The notes under the pieces: model-generated
Told to the model about the DNA's origin: nothing
What the model saw: only the letters and a program-made list of their open reading frames with translations
The model's database searches: none
Origin: Candidatus Poribacteria bacterium
Lineage (GTDB): Bacteria > Poribacteria > WGA-4E > WGA-3G
Reading direction: 5' to 3'
Length of the DNA stretch: 37,687 nt
NCBI GenBank assembly: GCA_022826805.1
Contig: JAJDUH010000051.1
Location: forward strand, 1-37,687
Shown: positions 34,418-37,687 of the stretch, one piece after another
Numbering within the stretch: position 1 is the stretch's first letter
How the letters are laid out: each line of letters opens with the position of its first letter
Program-made: the position numbers and the translations under genes

Positions 34418-34438
34418 GGCATCTCCCTTGGAGGTGCC
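34418..34438. terminator. Hairpin between convergent genes
   Basis: GGCATCTCC (34418-34426) and GGAGGTGCC (34430-34438), loop CTT, nine pairs with one wobble. There is no T tract on either side, so it may be a weak terminator or simply protect the 3' ends of both transcripts. Confidence 0.5.
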
Positions 34439-34440
34439 TA

Positions 34441-35589
34441 CTATCCGCTAACATCATCGTTTTCCAGGTAGGTCTTCAGCGTCCGCCGATCTATCCCTAA
34501 TGTTTTTGCTGCCTGTGTGTAGTTTCCATATTTCTCTAACCGCTGCTGAACAACCTCTGTCAGAATTTGGTGGCGATCCTTGCCTGCTATATAAATCGTA
34601 TCTTGGAGGCTCCCCAAGCATTCCGCTAATTTAAAGGAGGCTTCACGAATGACGCTATCCTGCGTCTTCATGGGCAGCCGCTCCCAGACAGCAACCGGTA
34701 TACCCCCGAAAATCGAGATGAACTCTACTACAGAGAGTCGCTCCAGAATCTGACGCACCGCTACAGGCAATGGGCTTCGGACGTTTTGCTGATCACTTTC
34801 CGAATCCGTTGACTGCGGGACGAGTGCAATATACGCTGGCAAATCTCCAACCGCTAACTCATGTGTTTGTGTCACGATAATCGCTCTGTCAATCGCATTT
34901 TTGAGTTGCCGGATATTGCCAGGCCACGCCGCACTTGTCAAATGTTGGAGTGCTTCTGCCGTAATCCCTGTAACGTGTTTCCTGTGCGCCGCGCTTAATT
35001 CCGAAATAAATGCGTGGACGAGTAGTGGAATATCTTCCCGCCGTTCGCGTAGCGGTGGCATGTGGATATGAAAACCGCTGAGTCGGTAGTAAAGGTCTTG
35101 TCTGAACGTCCGGTTATCAATCTCTGCTGCGAGATCTTTGTTTGTGGCGGCGATAATTCGGACATCCGTTTCAATGTTTTTGTTGCCACCGAGCCGCGTA
35201 AACGTTTGCGTTTCTAAAACGCGAAGGAACATAGCCTGCACTTCAAAAAACATTTCACCGATCTCATCAAGGAAGAGCGTTCCACCGTTTGTTTGTTCAA
35301 ACATCCCGACTCGCTGTGCCGTTGCCCCCGTGAACGCCCCTTTCTCGTGCCCAAAGAGTTCGCTCTGTAGGAGCCCGTTTTCAGGAAACGCACTGCAGTT
35401 GACAACTTTGAAGGATCTACGGTATCTTGCACTTGCGTGATGGATGTCCTGAGCGATGATCTCTTTACCGACCCCCGTCTCACCTGTAATCAGTACAGTC
35501 GATTTTGTCGATGCCACCTGCTGCACCTGTTGATAAATCTGTTGCATCTGTGCGGATTCCAAACGGATGGCGTGTGATCTGTTCTGCAT
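34441..35589 (-). CDS. Sigma-54-dependent activator without a sensor domain
   Basis: A 382-residue enhancer-binding protein. The AAA+ domain starts almost at the N terminus: Walker A GETGVGKE (residues 36-43), the sigma-54 contact loop GAFTGA (84-89, in HEKGAFTGATAQR), Walker B GGTLFLDEIGEM, and later YRLSGFHIHMPPLRERREDIP and WPGNIRQLKNAIDRAI. A linker of about 130 residues leads to a Fis-type helix-turn-helix (KYGNYTQAAKTLGIDRRTLKTYL). No receiver, GAF or PAS domain precedes the ATPase, so activity must be set by expression level or by a partner protein, as with PspF and PspA. An RpoN gene is at 11858. The promoter carries a 27-base box shared with the neighbouring AAA-nuclease gene. Confidence 0.93.
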   Translation of the reverse strand: MQNRSHAIRLESAQMQQIYQQVQQVASTKSTVLITGETGVGKEIIAQDIHHASARYRRSFKVVNCSAFPENGLLQSELFGHEKGAFTGATAQRVGMFEQTNGGTLFLDEIGEMFFEVQAMFLRVLETQTFTRLGGNKNIETDVRIIAATNKDLAAEIDNRTFRQDLYYRLSGFHIHMPPLRERREDIPLLVHAFISELSAAHRKHVTGITAEALQHLTSAAWPGNIRQLKNAIDRAIIVTQTHELAVGDLPAYIALVPQSTDSESDQQNVRSPLPVAVRQILERLSVVEFISIFGGIPVAVWERLPMKTQDSVIREASFKLAECLGSLQDTIYIAGKDRHQILTEVVQQRLEKYGNYTQAAKTLGIDRRTLKTYLENDDVSG

Positions 35590-35601
35590 AATATAACCTA
35601 A

Positions 35602-35628
35602 TCGTGCACAATATTGTCCAGTTTTTTT
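35602..35628 (-). promoter_or_regulatory. 27-base box upstream of the activator gene
   Basis: On the minus strand it reads seven A, then C, then TGGACAATATTGTGCACGA, with the palindrome ACAATATTGT (35608-35617). The TGGACA can act as a -35 box, with a TTATAT 18 bases further on, which would put the start of transcription very near the ATG at 35589. Twenty-five of 27 bases equal the box at 37387-37413. Confidence 0.75.
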
Positions 35629-35685
35629 GTTTTTAGCGATTTGCGAGTTGCGGTCAGTTTAGGTGTACTACGCCTCCCATCCGTA

Positions 35686-37293
35686 TCACCGTTGTGTAGA
35701 CGTGGTATTTGAAGGGACAGATTGCATGACCGGAATGACATAACTCCGAATGTTCATACCGTCAACAGTTTCGCTTTCTACACGCGTTTCAGGTTTTTGG
35801 CGGTGGTCAAACACGACATAGTATCCTTCCTGTGCATCCTCTAATTTCAGATATGCTGCCAGTTGCTGCTTCCCCTGCTTATAGAACCTATCACCTTCCC
35901 ATATCTTTGTTTCAACGATATATTTTCGCTGATTGTGTAGCAGGAGGAGATCCATCCTGCCTCGCCCGGTTTGGACTTCAAGAAACATATCGCCGCCTAT
36001 GATTCGGATAAAGGCATCCAAATAGGCGTAAAGTAGGTGTTGACCGACGGACTCTCGCGGTGTATCCGGCACTTGCAAAATACGGAAACCCGCTCGTGCG
36101 ATGAAATCTTGGAAATTGTCAAGGAGTGCCCGCATTTCAATCACGCCGTCGGGAGTCAGGTAATCGATGAAGTCATCCCCGTTCTCTTCAGAGAAGTATT
36201 CGGTTTCCAGTCCATTAAACAGCGGTTTAAATACGCGTAGAATCCGATGTTGATAGATCGGGTTGGCGATCTCACACATCCCGTCAGCCCCTTTTGAAAT
36301 CACGCCGTACATAGCAAGTTCATCTATGATTTCGTCGTCCGGATTGAAAGGTAGACCTCTCTCGTAGGATGCGATCCGCATGAGGACACTCTCAAATCTG
36401 CGATCTCTCCGGATATTGGTGAGTAGATGACTGATATGGGTATTCCCTTCCTCAAGAAGTTGTGTGTGTGCTTTTGAGAGATGTTCCAACGTAATCGTCT
36501 CGGTTTTGGGAATGTCGAGTTCGGCAGTCAGAATCTGTGCAGCCCGATTGATCAGAAATGGCTGTCCGGCTGTTTGTCTGTGTAACGTCTCAAGCACTTC
36601 TGCTGCGAAGGGTTGCCCAACCGCCTCCGTATACTGAGCGAAGAGTTCCTCGACCTGTTCGAAGGTAAAGTTGGGGACAACAAATTCATCTTGGATATTG
36701 AAGGGTGAAATAGAGTCGTCGTAGTTAAGTTGCCTGATATTTTTGACCCCCACGATGCCAACACTATGCGGACAGTGAAATGTTTCGGAGAGATAGATAT
36801 AACGGAGCGCGTATAGGAAATCACTCACAATCTCCTGAGGAATACCGTCAAACTCGTCAATGAAGAGGACAACTCGATGGTCTCCTAATAAACTCCCTAA
36901 TTGTTCAAAGAACGCCATCATTGAAAAGGGGTCGGTGAGGCGTACGTTTTCCAAGAATTGCGCGAGCCTTTCAGGGAACGTATCGCCCCGTTTTTGGAAA
37001 ACGAATTCGATCTGCCTACGAATCATATAGGCGAACTGCGCGTAAAAGGCAGCAGGTGCGGCATTCCGCTGGATTTGGAAATCCAGTTGAATCGGGAAAT
37101 AATCAGGATCCGCAGTTGTCAGTGTGGCAAGCGCAGCACGGAAAAAAGTCGTTTTTCCAGTCTGTCGGGGTGCGAAGATAACAATATATTTTCCATTTTT
37201 GATGCGTTCTATGAAATCAAGCGTCTCCTTTGCGCGGACAACGGTATAGTTATCGTGAGGATTAACGGGTCCCTGTGTGCCGAAAGTCCTCAT
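35686..37293 (-). CDS. AAA ATPase fused to a PD-(D/E)XK nuclease-like domain
   Basis: A 535-residue protein. The AAA_35-type ATPase domain has Walker A APRQTGKT (residues 41-48) and Walker B VVLFIDEFD (141-149), with a sensor-like VGIVGVKNIRQLNYD stretch. A winged-helix-like middle part follows (IANPIYQHRILRVF). The C terminus is a PDDEXK_9-like domain with Asp 448 in GRGRMDLLL and Glu 461-Thr-Lys 463 in KYIVETKIW, giving D-x(n)-E-x-K; a Gln/Lys helix follows (KQGKQQLAAYL). The start is ATG 37291-37293, set by AAGGAGG six bases upstream; reading further upstream to 37449 would cross the regulatory sites. Relatives occur in many copies in some genomes and their role (defence, DNA handling, or signalling) is unsettled. 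Its promoter box is shared with the activator gene. Confidence 0.88.
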   Translation of the reverse strand: MRTFGTQGPVNPHDNYTVVRAKETLDFIERIKNGKYIVIFAPRQTGKTTFFRAALATLTTADPDYFPIQLDFQIQRNAAPAAFYAQFAYMIRRQIEFVFQKRGDTFPERLAQFLENVRLTDPFSMMAFFEQLGSLLGDHRVVLFIDEFDGIPQEIVSDFLYALRYIYLSETFHCPHSVGIVGVKNIRQLNYDDSISPFNIQDEFVVPNFTFEQVEELFAQYTEAVGQPFAAEVLETLHRQTAGQPFLINRAAQILTAELDIPKTETITLEHLSKAHTQLLEEGNTHISHLLTNIRRDRRFESVLMRIASYERGLPFNPDDEIIDELAMYGVISKGADGMCEIANPIYQHRILRVFKPLFNGLETEYFSEENGDDFIDYLTPDGVIEMRALLDNFQDFIARAGFRILQVPDTPRESVGQHLLYAYLDAFIRIIGGDMFLEVQTGRGRMDLLLLHNQRKYIVETKIWEGDRFYKQGKQQLAAYLKLEDAQEGYYVVFDHRQKPETRVESETVDGMNIRSYVIPVMQSVPSNTTSTQR

Positions 37294-37386
37294 GGATTCC
37301 CTCCTTGTATTGCGTGCGGTGCGTGAAAGAACGCGTGCTTCCGTTTTTCCCTTTAGGGGGCTGCTGTCTGTTTTTAAGTATACCTT

Positions 37387-37413
37387 TCGTGGACAATATT
37401 GTCCAATTTTTTT
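37387..37413 (-). promoter_or_regulatory. 27-base box and sigma-70 promoter of the AAA-nuclease gene
   Basis: On the minus strand: seven A, T, then TGGACAATATTGTCCACGA; GGACAATATTGTCC (37391-37404) is a perfect 14-bp palindrome. The TGGACA forms a -35 box, and TATACT lies exactly 17 bases further on, so the palindrome overlaps the promoter. The match to 35602-35628 is 25 of 27. Confidence 0.8.
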
Positions 37414-37433
37414 ATCTTTGGTTGTTGGAAACC

Positions 37434-37496
37434 ATTGGCGGTTCGCCAATTGTGCAATTTTTGCCTATACAATTTTTGTCTATACAATTATTGCAC
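37434..37496. promoter_or_regulatory. Inverted repeat plus three 15-base-period direct repeats
   Basis: A perfect inverted repeat ATTGGCG (37434-37440) and CGCCAAT (37444-37450) is followed by three direct repeats at 37450-37463, 37465-37478 and 37480-37493. Copies two and three, CTATACAATTTTTG and CTATACAATTATTG, differ at one base; copy one matches 11 of 14. GTGCAAT (37452-37458) and ATTGCAC (37490-37496) bracket the array. It resembles an iteron-like binding array upstream of the AAA-nuclease promoter. Confidence 0.6.
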
Positions 37497-37687
37497 ATCC
37501 TTAGGACTTACGCATTCCGTCTTAAAGTCCCCTACCCTCCTGATAAGCTTACTGTTACCCACAAGTTTTTTGTGGTGTGTGTCGGTGGGGGTTCTAAGAG
37601 GTATAGTTCTCTTCAAGTTCGTTAAAAAGTGCGAAAGTGTTGGAAATATCCGTTAATCGTTGCCACCCTCGCCATAAGACGGTCACT
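37497..37687. other. Right-end region without a supported gene
   Basis: The last 190 bases carry no convincing reading frame. GGACTTACGCA (37504-37514) resembles the terminal bases of some insertion sequences, and CCACAAGTTTTTTGTGG (37559-37575) is a short stem with a T-rich loop. No transposase accompanies them. Confidence 0.3.

Noticed and set aside
1..37687. CRISPR arrays, tRNA and rRNA genes
   Set aside because: No spaced repeat array longer than three short units and no T-arm or rRNA-like sequence was seen on either strand by eye.

Overview
The window reads as a chromosome segment of a Gram-negative, probably environmental or symbiotic bacterium. Gene content resembles Candidatus Poribacteria and allied lineages: a D-tagatose/D-psicose-3-epimerase-type sugar isomerase, a Gfo/Idh/MocA oxidoreductase, an NHL-propeller protein, a TolB-propeller/M28/PDZ peptidase, a 14-or-so-helix membrane protein of the DUF6784/DUF6785 kind, a PD-(D/E)XK-tailed AAA ATPase and scattered short repeats. 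The phylum is an inference from family mix; no rRNA or tRNA gene was found to prove it.

Layout. 1-131 is the tail of an IS5-like transposase. 203-1336 (+) is a lipoprotein of the endonuclease/exonuclease/phosphatase fold, converging on a minus-strand block (1463-8130) with an orphan LivJ-type binding lipoprotein, the 986-residue propeller-peptidase, the sugar epimerase and a MATE exporter. A structured 298-base gap precedes a long plus-strand run (8429-17579): an LpxL-like acyltransferase, lptC, lptA, a terminator, lptB, rpoN, hpf, valS and a hotdog thioesterase. This follows the lptC-lptA-lptB-rpoN-hpf order known from Proteobacteria, and shows an LPS-bearing outer membrane with sigma-54 control. 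A fold-back repeat then precedes nadB (17728-19446), which converges on a TPR-rich lytic transglycosylase (19510-21789).

22041-25551 (+) carries an aldo/keto reductase, gatB and an orphan PotA-like ATPase. It ends two bases from a convergent Gfo/Idh/MocA gene. A DUF433/DUF5615 antitoxin-toxin pair follows, whose toxin frame is broken by a TGA lying in the loop of a perfect hairpin. Then, on the minus strand, come an Eis-like GNAT gene, an NHL-propeller protein with an outer-membrane-like C terminus, a small hendecad coiled-coil membrane protein, and the large membrane protein.

The right end is the most unusual part. 33045-33973 has no convincing protein gene but holds a near-consensus sigma-70 promoter overlapped by a dyad operator, and a strong intrinsic terminator about 380 bases further on: a candidate regulated small RNA. 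After a small unknown gene come two divergent-from-repeats but co-oriented minus-strand genes: a sigma-54 activator with no sensor domain and an AAA-nuclease fusion. Each is preceded by the same 27-base box (25 of 27 identical) containing the palindrome ACAATATTGT. The AAA gene also has three 15-base-period direct repeats and another perfect inverted repeat upstream. Shared control of an enhancer-binding protein and an AAA-nuclease is the best candidate here for an undescribed system.
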